Assembly: GCF_026914185.1 (NCBI RefSeq)
Contig: NC_070558.1
Coordinates: forward strand, 3,534,001 to 3,598,000
DNA length: 64,000 nt
DNA from: Puccinia triticina
Taxonomy: Eukaryota > Basidiomycota > Pucciniomycetes > Pucciniales > Pucciniaceae
Reading direction: 5' to 3'
Shown: positions 10,721 through 22,034 of the stretch, piece after piece
Layout: every line of letters starts with the position of its first letter
Numbering within the stretch: position 1 is the stretch's first letter
Notes under the pieces: generated by a model
What the model saw: the letters and a program-made list of their open reading frames with translations, nothing else
Told to the model about the DNA's origin: nothing
The model's database searches: none
Made by a program: the position numbers and the translations under genes

Positions 10721-11635
10721 GTTGGCCGGGATGAGTCCCTCCGGGTCACCTGTGGCACTATAATTCTTTGGCTCTTAGCCAAAGAAAAATGTGCATTTTT
10801 CTTGGAGTGCTGGAGCTGGCCAGGCTGGCGGAGCTGAGTTCATAGGAACCTAGCCATTCCATTTAGCATTCACTGCCGTTTATTTCTAGTACTTGTGTCA
10901 AGGATAGTGTAAACTTCACCCGGTTTTTACTGCGCCGCAGCTAACGCTATGCGCTTTAGGGTGTACATTTCTCCTCTAGGGCTAGTAGGGGTGATGAGTC
11001 CTCAGCTAGCCCGAGTGCGGGAAAAGGTTGAGAGTAGAAACCCCTGACTTTCTGGCCATTGGGCAGTTCGAAGGGTTAGTACTCAACCAGACTAGAAAAG
11101 AATGTTTTGTTGATTATAGAATTTTCCAAAAGAGAGTTTGAGGGCAAAAAACCCAAAAATTCAGCCCTGATTGTCCCTGTGGGGTGGGTGGGTGGTCAAA
11201 AAATTTGAGATTTAAAACTTTTTACGATGTGCCGCTGTAAAAAAGGTTTTAACTGAAATAGCTGGGATTGACGGTCAGGGAGTGGTGAGCGAGGGGAAGA
11301 GATCTCGGGGATAGAGACTCTTTATCGACTCAAGACTACATTCTTGACCAACGCTCAGGCCTGTCTATTCTATTACGGGCGGACCGCTGGTCTACGAAAC
11401 ACGCCCGTCCAATCCTGCGCATGGACTTTGGCACCCTCCTGCGTGCCTTGCTCGCGTGCCATCAAAAAAACTGGGCAGCGCAATCAATGGTCGTTAGCTG
11501 CGCTGCAAACCTCCTTACAGCAAGTTTGCCGGTTCAATTTCTCCCCCCATGCCCCATTTGGGGGTTAGGGGGCGGGTTTTTGGGGGTTGGGTTTTAGGGG
11601 TTAGGGCAGTTTTTTTAAAAAGAAACTTGGAAAGG
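10721..11635. other. array E remnant, then non-coding sequence
   Basis: 10721-10760 continues the palindromic unit broken by the hAT element. TTTGGCTCTTAGCCAAAGAAAAATG (10773-10797) recurs in variant form at about 11973. The rest, including a G/C-rich block at 10920-11330 resembling retroelement leader sequence, shows no gene. Confidence 0.4.
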
Positions 11636-11930
11636 TGTATAGTACACTGTATCGTATACGTATAGGATATGTATTGGTATGTATCAGATACGTATTGGTA
11701 TGTATTTGTTAGTACACTGTATTGGTATGTATTGGATACGTATTGGTATGTATCGGATACGCATCTGCATGTATCGGATACATATCGGATGCAGTGATAC
11801 ATTGTATTGGTATGTATTGGATACACCAATACAATGTATGCCAGCTTGTATCGGACACACCAATACAATGTATGCCAGCTCGTATCAGATACACCAATAC
11901 AATGTATGCCAGCTCATCCAGCACCAGCCA
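11636..11930. repeat. A/T-rich tandem repeat D
   Basis: Units built from GTATTGGTATGTATCGGATAC (self-complementary core GTATC-GGATAC), followed by three copies of a unit of about 34 bp containing ACCAATACAATGTATGCCAG. Confidence 0.85.
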
Positions 11931-12051
11931 GCGCGCCAGCTCCAGCGCTAGCCAGCGCGCCAGCTCCGCTGTCCTTTGGCTTTTAGCCAAAGAAAAATGC
12001 ATTATTTTCTTCGGCTAATAGCTGAAGGAAAAAAGGGACAAAACTCCTCCC

Positions 12052-12566
12052 ATTCAACAGTCATATTGAGCAGTCAACCGGGAGAAATCCCTCTTGGTTG
12101 ACAACTATACACACCAGTCAACCGGGAGGAATCCCTCCCAGTTGCCAAATATACACACCAGTCAACCGGGAGGAATCCCTCCCGGTTGATAACTAGACAT
12201 ACCAGTCAACTGGGAGGAATCCCTCCCGGTCAACAACTATACACACCAGTCAACCGGGAGGAATCCCTTCTGGTTGACAACTAGACATGCCAGTTGACCG
12301 GGAGAAATCCCTCCCAGTCAACAGTCATATCAAGCATTCAACCGGGAGGAGTCCCTCCCAGTCAACAGCCATATCAAGCAGTCAACCGGGAGGTGTTCCT
12401 CCTGGACGACAGCATTATACAGCAGTCAACCAGGAGAAGTCCCTCCCAGTCAACAGCCATATTGAGCACTCAACCAGGAGGAGTCCCTCCCGGTTGACAG
12501 CCATATGGAGCAGTCGGCCAGTAGAAGTGCCTCCCAGTTGAATGACATATGCAGCATTCAACCGGT
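12052..12566. repeat. palindromic minisatellite E
   Basis: About eleven units of about 45 bp of the form CAGTCAACCGGGAGGAATCC followed by CTCCCGGTTGAC and a short ACTATACACAC-type spacer. Each unit folds into a hairpin with arms GTCAACCGGGAGG and CCTCCCGGTTGAC. The spacer changes from ACAACTATACACAC to AGCCATATCAAG towards the right. Confidence 0.92.
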
Positions 12567-12571
12567 GAGCA

Positions 12572-12708
12572 CATTTTGAGGGGTGGGTATCCGCCCAGGA
12601 GAGCGGGTACCTGCTGTCGGATGTGGATGCAGATGTTGGGATATGGGTTAAAAATGCTGCGGGTATCCAAACACGCGCAGGTACCCAGATGCAAAGTGAC
12701 CATCTCTA
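12572..12708. mobile_element. right end of a second hAT-like element
   Basis: ATTTTGAGGGG, then GGGTA words and the terminal GTGACCATCTCTA parallel the last 140 bp of the hAT element at 9106-10720. No left end or 8-bp duplication was found, so it is truncated or its left end has diverged. Confidence 0.6.
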
Positions 12709-13682
12709 AGTGTGGTTCATGTAACAGATTACATGACCTGAGTAGGGTTTTTGTGTGTATGTAACTGACTGACACCACGGATGTTTGCTCAGCACTTGCG
12801 TGCAAGTGCCATCACCCCTCTCTTTAGGAACCCTTTAAGATCTCTTTAAGGACTTGGCTCCAAGTGATGTGTAATTTTGTGCTGAATTTTTGCTGAAGTT
12901 ATGCTGAATGTTTATGAAGTCATGTTGGAAAGGGTCTGATATCATATTGATACCAACTGCAACTTGACCGTATATATTACTTTAACTCTTTAAAAACATA
13001 TGTACAACCACACTGCAATTAATTGTCAACTGCTTGGCAGAAACAATGGTTTCTTCTATTGAGACTATATAATATATTTTGATTAATCATGGGTTTATAC
13101 CAGGGGAGCTTTCTCAGCACTTGCATGCAATTTTAATTATTCAATGATTTCTTTTACCTTTTAAATTTCGTGGCAGAACCCTACTAAGGAGACAGTGAAT
13201 GTTGTGAATTTGGACATTATCAAGGATGGCATTTCAAGGCTTGCTTGATGCGGTGGAGCATAGATTTTGGTTAATTGTTTATGTGGTTCCATTGTGTTTG
13301 TTGTGTGGCACTTGGTTTGGAATTAAAACAAAGTTGTGTTGCGTTGTTTCATTTGAGGGTGTTGGTCCCCGGTGATACAGACCTGGTGTTTGGATATCTA
13401 CCCGCTGATGGTGCTGAGCCTGGTAAAGGTGGTGTATGGGGTGCCGGTGATCATTTCCTGATTGGGAGCACAGCACAGCGGTTTGTTCCCTAATTCCATA
13501 AGAAATACATCAAGCATGTAGATCAACTTGATATATGATCTTGGAAAAGAGGATTCTGATAAAAAACTCTTCAGCAAAATTCCTGATGAATCTGTTTTAT
13601 AAAATAAATTCAAGTCTGAACACAAAGATTTGGTAGTAAATTTGAAACATTTGGATGTATCCAAGTATATTAAAGTCTCAGA
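12709..13682. other. no gene recognised
   Basis: Non-coding sequence. GCACTTGCGTGCAAGTGC at about 12790 is an 18-bp palindrome, and its first half recurs at 13115; otherwise nothing was seen. Confidence 0.5.
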
Positions 13683-14060
13683 TTTGTAGAAAAAAAATTC
13701 AAGGGTTTCCCCTACAATAAGCTAAAATACAAAAAAAAAATCAGAGGTTTTCCCTCATACAAAAAAGCCTGACAAAAGGCCGAGGTTTTGCACCAAACCA
13801 GACAACAGAGTCTGCACAACAAAACCCAAAAGCGCCCGCACCCAGCCACCTAGCGCAGCAAGCTGACGCACCGTGGCCCAAGGCCCATCCCTGTCTAGCA
13901 GGGTTAAAAAGCATTGGGAGGAAGACCCCCAGCCCTAAAGCACAAGGGGGGCCCACGAATATCCCCCGCCGGACTGCGCAAATGCAGCAGCGGACGGGGG
14001 TGAGGCGAGCTTAACCCAGCCTCTCTGGAGGAGAGCCCCGCAGGGTCTCTGTCTCACAGA
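13683..14060 (-). repeat. dispersed repeat family R1, copy 2
   Basis: Inverted relative to copy 1: AAGGGTTTCCCCT words, then GCACCGTGGCCCAAGGCCCA, CCCTGTCTAGCAGGGTT, GGGGGGCCC and GCAGCAGCGGACGGGGGTGA in the same order. It diverges from copies 1 and 3 in the central palindrome. Confidence 0.7.
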
Positions 14061-14646
14061 GAGGCTTGCCCCCAAGCGGCGAATTCTAGCGTGAGAGCTG
14101 ACAGACTGGGGGCCCGGCCAACCCCCATTTTCCCTTAAATTTATTATTGCACATCACTCTTTCTTTGTATGAGGTCATGAGTGGTACGGCCTTGTAGCCC
14201 GGCTTCTTGCGCAGCCATCCATCTATTCATCATCCATCCGCCCCCCCAGAGCACCGCTAGACATGCCTTCAAAAAACACGATGAGCTCCTTTCCAAATCT
14301 CAAACCGTAGTTTTTTTTTCACTCTTGTACACCACATTAACCAATAAATTTTCTGTATCCTTCCTGTAACGTGACAAACACATAGCATAGAAGCCACCAT
14401 TACTGTACATCATCATTGCAATTCAGTCATTACTGGGCCATGATAACCAAATAACAGCCTCCAGTACAAGGTTATTTGGCCATGAAATCACCCGCGCACG
14501 AGTAAAGGAGATATTTTACACGGGTAAGTGTTTGTTTGGAGATTTCTTCCCTTGACCATAGGCCAGCGACCAAGTATCACAAATAGTCCCTTCAGATATT
14601 ACTTTGCTCCACCACTTGATCTCTTGACTCGAAGCTAGCTCCTGAT
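14061..14646. other. region upstream of the helicase
   Basis: No gene. An inverted repeat (GGCCATGATAACCAAATAAC and GTTATTTGGCCATGA) spans 14440-14485, about 160 bp before the helicase start. It could be a promoter element or an old insertion. Confidence 0.4.
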
Positions 14647-16890
14647 ATGCCCCGTCATCTGGCTGCTCCAGCCATTTCCAACCCAATAGGTTCTGGTATA
14701 CGTATCAAACTGCTGAAGAAGATTTCCGACAAAAAGGATGAAGGCTTGAAGTCGGCCATCGGTCAAACTGCTCTCGAACGATACGGCCAACCGGCAAAGG
14801 ACTTACAAATTGAAGCGGTATTTCATCTAGCACGCGGTAAAAACACTTTCCTACTTGCCGGCACCGGTTTTGGGAAGTCTAGAATCCCCGAGATATACTA
14901 CAGTCTTCTACCAAAAACGGCACAAGGTGTCATCTTAGTTTTGAATCCTCTCGACGCGTTAGGGGACAACCAGGTGCTGGAAAAGATAAAATCAGGATTT
15001 ACCGCAATCAATTTAACCAAACACACTTTCAACACGGGCGAGGCCAACAACATTCCGAACAGGGTCTACAATTTTGTTTATCTCAGCCCTGAAATATTCC
15101 TGAATAGCAAGCTTTGGGACCAAGTCTACTTCTGTCCAAATTTTCAGAATCGTCTCGCTTTGGTAGTTGTCGACGAAGCTCACATTATACATCAGTGGGG
15201 CCTTGTTGAATCTAGCAGTGGGAAGGACAAGGTGATGGCGCTGGGTCGAATTGAGGATCTGGCGATATTCAGACCTTGTTATGGGAAAACGGGTGGTCGA
15301 CTGCTCACCCGAAACAACAAGCCTATTCTACTGATGTCAGCTACTTGCCGGCCGATCGCGATCAAAGGAATCAAGAAGAGCCTCAAACTTGAAGACCACA
15401 ACGTCTCAATGGTGAGAGGAGAGCTTACCCGCCCAGAGTTGCGCATTATCCGGGTACCAATCACATCGTCCATGGAAAAAAGCACCGTGCTGTCAGAGTA
15501 CTTCCCATCTCAAGCAGACGTGCCCGATGCATCCATTGTACCAACCCTAATATATAGTTCCACTCGTAATCGGACTTTACATGTTATGACAGCGCTGGAC
15601 GTTGCTCGTGGGACCCCTGGTAGTTCACTGCGGCCGAATTCAAGCCTGGTCCGACGGTTTCACTTGTGCACTGGTCAAAAGGATAAGGTCCGGTTGGTTG
15701 AAGACTTTTCGGATAATTCATTCCCAATCATTTCCTGTACGATGGCCTTAGGCATGGGACAAAACTGGTCCAGAGTCCGATGCGTGATTCAAATGGGTCG
15801 TGCCGAGCCTTCGGCTATCTGTCAAATGATCGGAAGATGCGGGCAAGATGGTCGCCGGGGTCTTGCAATCATCTTTGTTGAGAAGACTCGGAAAGGTGGT
15901 AAAAATTTGGTGTCCGCCTTCAATTCAACTATCCGTCAGACAGATAACGATCGCATGGATGCACTGGCTGTTACGCCATGTTGTCTACGAACTGTTTTCG
16001 CAATTGATAATGCGTCAGTCTTCTCTTTTATGGGAGGTGGGATTCATGAGGATGTATTATTGATTCCGGTTTTTACTCTGATCTTTCTTAGGCTTGGGTA
16101 CGTCCCTTTGTCGCTTGAGGACCCATCTTACATCAGGGAGAAGGCGCGCGAAGGAACGAGCTTATTTCCAACATGTGATTGCTCTAATTGCATGCCCGAG
16201 GCAGCGTGTGGAATGATGAACAATATGAAGAACATGACGGCAGAAAACATGGATGAATTTATGACAACCAATTGGCCGGGACAAAATATCAAGAAGAGAA
16301 AAAACAACAAGAGGACCCATCCCGGCGAAGACGCTGGCGACGCCAAACGCATCAAGCTGTCGGCTTCGCTGACTGCAAAGTTAACCGATGAACTCCGATC
16401 AACCTTTGCTATTTTATTCAAGCACATATACCCCAACCCCTCACTTTTTGGACCCGAAGACCTGTTTGGCGAGGTGGAGTTGCAAGCAATTGTGGATCGG
16501 TTCGGTTTGATTGGTTCAGTCGCGATCCTGAGGAAGACGATAGGAGGGCAGACAATCACAGGCCAACTCGAGGCTCTCCAGAAAATCATTGACAGATTTG
16601 CGAAGGAGGTGATGGCGACTGAGACTCAACAGGAGATGGAATTGCGTTACGAGGAGGAGAGGGTGGCAGAAGCTAAAAGGGTAGAGGAGGAGGAAAAACG
16701 AGCGAGAGAACTGGAGGCCGAACGGATCACCAAAGAAATTGAGGACAACCGCAAACGTGCCGAGCAAGAACACAAACGTGGAGAAGAGGCTTGGAAGGCG
16801 GAGCAGGCGTTGCATATGTCAATGCTTGTCAAGTTAGCGGGGGAAGAGGCCGAGAGACGAGGGGTTGAAAGCATCCATCGGGGCCGATAA
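14647..16890 (+). CDS. RecQ-like DEAH helicase of the rust-expanded family
   Basis: An uninterrupted 747-residue frame from ATG to TAA. Superfamily 2 motifs are in order: Walker A GTGFGKS (about residue 76), Walker B DEAHIIHQWG (about 178; RecQ proteins have DEAHCISQWG), motif III MSATCRP (about 234), and motif VI QMIGRCGQDGRRG (about 395). A Cys-rich CDCSNC segment follows (about 515), then a Glu/Lys/Arg-rich coiled coil fills the C-terminus (about 655-740). Such helicases are expected to unwind DNA with ATP. Close relatives form a large gene family in rust genomes; whether they serve repair, telomere maintenance or a mobile element is unknown. Its stop lies 15 bp from that of the DUF6589 gene on the other strand. 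No intron is needed, unlike neighbouring host genes. Confidence 0.9.
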   Translation: MPRHLAAPAISNPIGSGIRIKLLKKISDKKDEGLKSAIGQTALERYGQPAKDLQIEAVFHLARGKNTFLLAGTGFGKSRIPEIYYSLLPKTAQGVILVLNPLDALGDNQVLEKIKSGFTAINLTKHTFNTGEANNIPNRVYNFVYLSPEIFLNSKLWDQVYFCPNFQNRLALVVVDEAHIIHQWGLVESSSGKDKVMALGRIEDLAIFRPCYGKTGGRLLTRNNKPILLMSATCRPIAIKGIKKSLKLEDHNVSMVRGELTRPELRIIRVPITSSMEKSTVLSEYFPSQADVPDASIVPTLIYSSTRNRTLHVMTALDVARGTPGSSLRPNSSLVRRFHLCTGQKDKVRLVEDFSDNSFPIISCTMALGMGQNWSRVRCVIQMGRAEPSAICQMIGRCGQDGRRGLAIIFVEKTRKGGKNLVSAFNSTIRQTDNDRMDALAVTPCCLRTVFAIDNASVFSFMGGGIHEDVLLIPVFTLIFLRLGYVPLSLEDPSYIREKAREGTSLFPTCDCSNCMPEAACGMMNNMKNMTAENMDEFMTTNWPGQNIKKRKNNKRTHPGEDAGDAKRIKLSASLTAKLTDELRSTFAILFKHIYPNPSLFGPEDLFGEVELQAIVDRFGLIGSVAILRKTIGGQTITGQLEALQKIIDRFAKEVMATETQQEMELRYEEERVAEAKRVEEEEKRARELEAERITKEIEDNRKRAEQEHKRGEEAWKAEQALHMSMLVKLAGEEAERRGVESIHRGR

Positions 16891-16905
16891 ATATTGCGGG
16901 TGAAT

Positions 16906-19900
16906 TCATTTGGAGAGGGTGGCTGGGGGGTCGTTGGCGTTGTGTAAATCAGCATTGGGGCTATCAGTCCCAATGCTGCAATTATCTTCCATGTTCACAT
17001 CATCATCATCTAATTCACTTTCCGGTTCAGGCACTTGTTCGTCAAAGGGTAGATGCATAGTAAATCTATGTAATTCACTCTCATTATTCTTCAGTTCGGC
17101 TTGAAGTATTTTTAAGCCGTCCAAATACGTGTCTACCTGCAATTTGACCTTACATGTCAATATTTCAACAGGGTTTGAGTTTAAGATGTCCTTGGAGGTG
17201 GCCATTTGGTTGAACGTTTCTAGGGTACACAATGTGAGCACAATCTTGTGGCTCTGTTGAATATGCTTGGCCCCACTATCAATCCGCAAAGAGTCAAACA
17301 TTGACTTCAGCTATGTTCGTTGAAACAGATCCTAGATTAGTCAGACAAAATGACTCATTGTAGCTTATATGGGATATGTGTATGGGGTACACACCAATGG
17401 GATGTTTGATGATATCAATGTTTTTAACCGCTCGATTTGGGTGCCTGCGCCACCACAGGTGTAGATGAATAGTTGTGAGATTCTAGAAGGAAATCCTTGG
17501 CAACAAAGTGGTCTTCCCGTCCGCGAGGTGATACCAGTAAGGTTTGCCGAATCAATTTGGCCATTCAGGGAGGCAAAATCACTGTGACTAGCAATATGAG
17601 TTTGGGGAGATATGCCGAGTAGTGTGTAAGACCTGGAAGCGATTGGGTCATCAATGACCACATCTTCCATATGTTGATCAGGCGGCCAACATCTCCGGCT
17701 TTCATTGATCGTCTCGCCTCAATCACGGTGGAGAAGTCTCGCATCCGATTTAGGAGGTTGAATAGCTGGGGGGATGATTTTGCCCGGCGGCGTGCGTCAT
17801 GCGTACAAAAACGAAGATAACATTGTTCGACCACTTCGTTCCATTTGGCGGTGGGAATCACAGACAGTTCTTCATTGATCACTTCGTCGTGCTTACCCAT
17901 GACCTCCCTGTCCAAAATAAACTGAGCACCAGGAAGACCCAACGTTAAATGCACAGAAATAATGACTAACCTAAGACAGTACCAAATAGTGGCTTCGTGA
18001 ACTTGCTCCATGTAGTTGAGCATCTTTGTAAAATCCTTCTTTTGGATCACTTTCTCAGGGGGAATCCCCAGAGCCTCAAGATAATGCCACACGCCCAAGT
18101 CGTCCATGGCATTTGAGTTGCCAAAATGATGAGTAAGGATTGTGTGAGCTATATTCCATAACGTATGAGCAGCACCCAGCGACATTGAAATGTTGTTCAG
18201 GCTATGTTCACAGTGCTCACTTGGGATACGAAGCATCCTGATTGCGTTGAATATTTGACATGTCCCAAGGTCGGCGTCCATGAGTTGCAATCGACCAAAG
18301 AACTCTTTGGGTTCAAGGCCAGATTGTCGTTGGAGGGCCTCCATAACTTGTCCAATCCCTTTGGCTGAGTTATTGGATTCGTCCATGAGTCTCAGCATTT
18401 GTATGTTGGGATTTTTAGGGCTGATTGGCTCGATAGATGGGGGGTTTAAAGGTAGCATAGACCTTTTGTCAGACGGGGTTGCCACATACTTATGCATAAC
18501 CTGAGCAATTTGGCTTTTCCACACATGCGTGTAGTCGTCAGCTGGGGAAGATGTTGGCAGAAACATCTGGGGGTTGATATCCAAGGAGGCGACGTTTTGG
18601 AGTGCGTGATGAAATGTGTCTAGGGTGAGTTTGTCAGGGTTCAGAGACTTTAAGAGATCATCATCGGGGATGTGGAGGTACCCCCATGTCCCATGGAATG
18701 TACGGGTTTGCTTTCCAACACTTGCAATTTGGATCCGTTCTTCCATGTCCAAGTTGTCAATACACAAGATGGGAGCCAAACTGTTGGATAAGGCCATTGA
18801 ATTTTCTACCCAATCCATTGCCTTGCTAGAAAGTGATTTTAATGCTTCAATGGCCGTTTTTCGGTGGGATGTCAATCCCATGTAGTGTAAGTACTCGTTG
18901 ACTGTCTCCGATACACCACATGCATAGAACCAAATACAATTCTCGAGTTGGAGGCCATTATAGCGCCGATTGAGGGTAAACTTCACCATAGAACAGATGA
19001 CCGAGGCAATCTGATTTGATTACTCGTGAGTAAACTGGATTCATCACAAGATTCTAACGATGACGGGCAACAGACAAGAGTGCTTACATGACTATGTTGT
19101 AGCTCTTTCCCTTGTGGACTTGTATTGGGTGGCAAGTACTCAAATCCACTATACTCTGCTAACCCAGCCTCCACGAAATCCTGATTTGAAGTCTTGTCAG
19201 CTGGAGCTACAATGTCTTGAGTCTCTTTTTCTGTAGTCTTATTAGATGTGTTGTCTGGAGTCTTCTTAGTTGCGCTGGCTGGAGTCTTTTTAGTCGCGTT
19301 GTCTGTGGTCTTTGCAGTCGCAATGCCTGTGGTCTTTTCTTTGCAAATCTTCTTTTTAGGAGGAGGCCCGGGTTTGTTAGCAGGCTTGCCATTCTTATCT
19401 TCTTGGTCGGGTGACAAAATGCCTTGGATGATGTTGTAGAGCATAGGGGTGTCGACCGTTGTCAATTTTTGCATTTGTGCCTTCTTAGCCTCGGGTCCAA
19501 AAAAGTCATGGGTCACTGAGTGTGAGCTTTGGAAAGATCCCGCAGTGTCCCTAGTGAGTTCCAAGCGACACAGTTTTATAGCCTGTGGTTTGCATTAGTA
19601 ATTATGCTTTCCAAATGAAGTAGCATCTAATTTGAGAGTTGTGCGGACCTCTACCTGAATAAGTTTCTTCCAACCCTCACAATCAGAGTCTTTCTTATGA
19701 AAGATTTTGGCTATTTCTGCAACCAATTCAACTGTTGATGGAGCACCATATGTTCCCCAGGTACGTCGACGGTATATGAAAGTAGCGTGTTTTGTTTTGA
19801 GTAGGCCTGTGATAAATTCTTTCGGGGACATCTGCAATTTTGTTAGGTGGTCACAAACTTCAATAAGTTTTTGTTCATCTGAGAGAGTTGTGCCAGGCAT
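16906..19900 (-). pseudogene. DUF6589 protein gene, damaged by a stop and a frameshift
   Basis: Four exons read on the minus strand: 19900-19655, 19582-19088, 19010-17395 and 17310-16906, with introns of 72, 77 and 84 nt that have GT-AG ends. The N-terminal part has the RRRTWGTYGAPSTVELV segment and the middle has HGTWGYLH, LMDADLGTC, GAAHTLWNI and SMKAGDVGRL, which I recognise from DUF6589 proteins of basidiomycetes. Exon 3 contains an in-frame TGA (17565-17567) after LPP and a one-base frame change near 17480, after which CGGAGTQIERLKTLI is in another frame. The function of the family is unknown; it is often suspected of being transposon-related. The two lesions could be assembly errors, since everything else is clean. 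Confidence 0.85.
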
Positions 19901-20225
19901 GGTGTCTCAAGCCACATCTTGTGAAGGCATCTTGTTTGGAAGAGTGTTGGATGGAAAAACCACAAAAGAGGCAAGGTGAAGGAGCAACTTGGAACTGGCC
20001 GTGTTACACGGAGCAGAGGGACTGATAAAGTGGTGATGTTCGGTGATGTAAACTCAGAAGGTTTCAAATCTAGTCTTTTGATAATATGCACTTTGGCATG
20101 TGTATTCAGCGCACATGTACTTCCCGCATATGTACGTATGTATGATCAATCCAAAAATCTTGGAGACATGATGTTACAAGCTTTGTAGCTTCAAGACCGC
20201 GTGTGCTAAAATAAAATGGTCTATG
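19901..20225. other. region upstream of the DUF6589 gene
   Basis: No gene, repeat or terminal inverted repeat matching the helicase side was found here. Confidence 0.45.
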
Positions 20226-20480
20226 TACATTTGAAGGCCATATGCAGGGCTCTCATTTGACTCCTGGGCGGCCCATTTGGTGCACAGGATGCCGTGGTGG
20301 TGTGGTGTCAAAGTTTGACACCAGCCAAATGGGTTGAGGCGGTACTCAGCGTTCACGCCAATATTCCCCGCTTACTCCCAAGTCCCTCCTTCGGAGGCTC
20401 GCGCTTCGCGCGAGGGGCGCCCGCCTGCCAACTCAGAAGGCAGGGGCTGATTAAGTTCGCGGCTCCGACCACTCAAACAC
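20226..20480 (+). repeat. dispersed repeat R2, copy 1
   Basis: TTTGAAGGCC, GGCCCATTTGG, a GTGTGGTGTCAAAGTTTGAC core, CCAGCCAAATGGGTTGAGG and TGCCAACTCAGAAGG occur in the same order in the reverse complement of 49712-49935. It contains a hairpin with AAGTCCCTCC. It borders the CHS7 fragment directly. Confidence 0.8.
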
Positions 20481-20603
20481 GCCCTCCCCATTGACATACG
20501 TGCAACCCAATCAATACCGTCTAACCCTTTGCTCATTTCCCCCGAGCCGGCCAGACCCTTCCAGCCTCACCTCGGCCCTCGCAGCGAGCCCTCAAGACCA
20601 CCT

Positions 20604-21364
20604 ATGATCCTCCACATCCGCTCCAAATATACCGCCGTCGGCCGGAAACAAATCGTCCACTTCTTCTACTTCTATGCCGTCGTCACCCTCTCCTCCTTCT
20701 TCCTCGACAGCGGACTCATTCCCTCTAGCTCTAAAATCTACCCCGTTCGTCTCCTCCCCCCGCTTTCACCCAAACCCGTGGCAAAAAAATAACTGACCTT
20801 GTTTTCCCCCAGTATTTTCCCGCATTCGAGACCGGCATGCTCTCGGCTACCTTCTGGTGTCTGCCAGTCAACGGTTTCTTTGGCTTCCAATTTGCCGAAG
20901 ACGGCACACCCCTAAGCTTATGGGTCAGTGGTCTCCCAATAGAGAGAGAGCAGCCAAAGCACGAGACTGACAGTTTGACCTTGAATCTGTGAATGGATGA
21001 GACAGTCGCTACGAGGGAGCTGTTTGGCGGTGTTCAGTCCGACGTTTTTTGGCGGGATAGCGAGGTTCAACTCGCTGGCCTCCTTCTCGCCCTCCCAGCC
21101 AACGGCGCTGTGGATCATCATGTACATCTTCAACGGGGCCTGCGTAGCCATCTACGTGATCCACCAGGTCTTGCTCGTCGTCCGCACCCTCGATGACCGC
21201 TGGCCGATCGGCGACATCCTCTTCGGCCTCGGCTTCTTCGTTGTTGGCCTCGTGCTCATCTACGGCTTCAGTCTCACCATCTGCTCGGCCATCACCCACT
21301 ACGTCGACGGCCTGTTCTTCTCCCAGCTCTGCTTCCTCCTCGCCGTCATGATGGTCTACAAATA
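20604..21364 (+). pseudogene. CHS7: 5'- and 3'-truncated CHS7 (chitin synthase export chaperone)
   Basis: Three exons: 20604-20744, 20813-20923 and 21006-21364, with short GT-AG introns. The peptide contains [38 protein letters not shown] and a C-terminal AVMMVYK, all hallmarks of Chs7, the ER membrane chaperone that lets chitin synthase leave the endoplasmic reticulum; several hydrophobic segments fit its multi-pass topology. The N-terminal exons are absent: upstream sequence is unrelated and leads into repeat R2. The last exon is also missing; the sequence changes to SEC27 inside what should be the last intron (near 21429). The retained exons have no stop, so decay is slight, but no complete protein can be made. 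Confidence 0.88.
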
Positions 21365-21429
21365 GTCCGTCCTCCCTATTCCCCCGTTCCCCCCGTCCCA
21401 ACCACTGACTTGCCCTTTTTTTTCGCCGA

Positions 21430-22034
21430 ATGGCCGATTTGTGACGGTATGTGGAGATGGCGAGTATACCATCTATACAGCTCTAGCGAGGCGAAACAAG
21501 TCATTTGGCACCGGTATCAGCTTCGCTTGGGCAGCAGATTCAAATGCGTATGATTTCAGAGAAACTGCCCTGAAATTGAAGGTTTTCCACAACTTACAAT
21601 ATTGATCTTATCACGAAGGGCTATCCCATGGAAGTCCGTTTGGGGGAGCGCTGTTGTGTTTCAAAGGTAGTGGAATCGTGTGCTTTCACGATTGGGGAAC
21701 GGGATCACTGGTTCAAAGGATTGAAGTCGAAGCTCGAGATGTTTTTTGTTCAGCATCGGGAGAACATGTGGCGATTGCCAGCGAAGAATTGCTTGGCATT
21801 CTAAGGTTTAATCAACAAGCATACTCGGAATTTCTGGCCAAACGCGGTGAACTAGGAGACAACGGGGTGGAGGCAGCGATTGACCTTTTGCACGAACTGC
21901 CTGAAGTTGTCCAGACCCAACAATGGGTTGGAGATTGTTTGATATTCCAGCTGGGTGTCCCAGAAGAGTGTGTAGATACTCTCCTATCAACTGAACGCAT
22001 ACCAGAAGCCTTAGTGCACTGTTTCGCTGACTGA
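21430..22034 (+). pseudogene. SEC27: SEC27 (coatomer beta-prime) fragment with internal deletion
   Basis: Starts inside a WD40 region (NGRFVTVCGDGEYTIYTAL, then FGTGISFAWAADSNAY), continues after an irregular segment with GSGIVCFHDW and HVAIASEELLGILRFN, and runs to WVGDCLIF. The last residues (ECVDTLLSTERIPEA) correspond to a much later part of beta-prime COP, so hundreds of codons between are missing. The intact protein is part of the COPI coat for Golgi-to-ER vesicles. It lies on the same strand as the CHS7 fragment with no intergenic space, which indicates a chimera produced by gene-fragment capture rather than a gene pair. Confidence 0.85.

Noticed and set aside
10985..11040. Hammerhead ribozyme (GTGATGAGTCC ... 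GAAA)
   Set aside because: The CTGATGA and CGAAAC core is incomplete and stem II cannot form.
8971..12708. Outer hAT element containing array E, from TATATTGTGGTTTATTTGG to the 12708 end
   Set aside because: The left end resembles the right end only loosely and no 8-bp duplication matches.
14440..20225. Terminal inverted repeats enclosing the helicase-DUF6589 pair
   Set aside because: Compared both flanks by eye and found no matching ends or target duplication.
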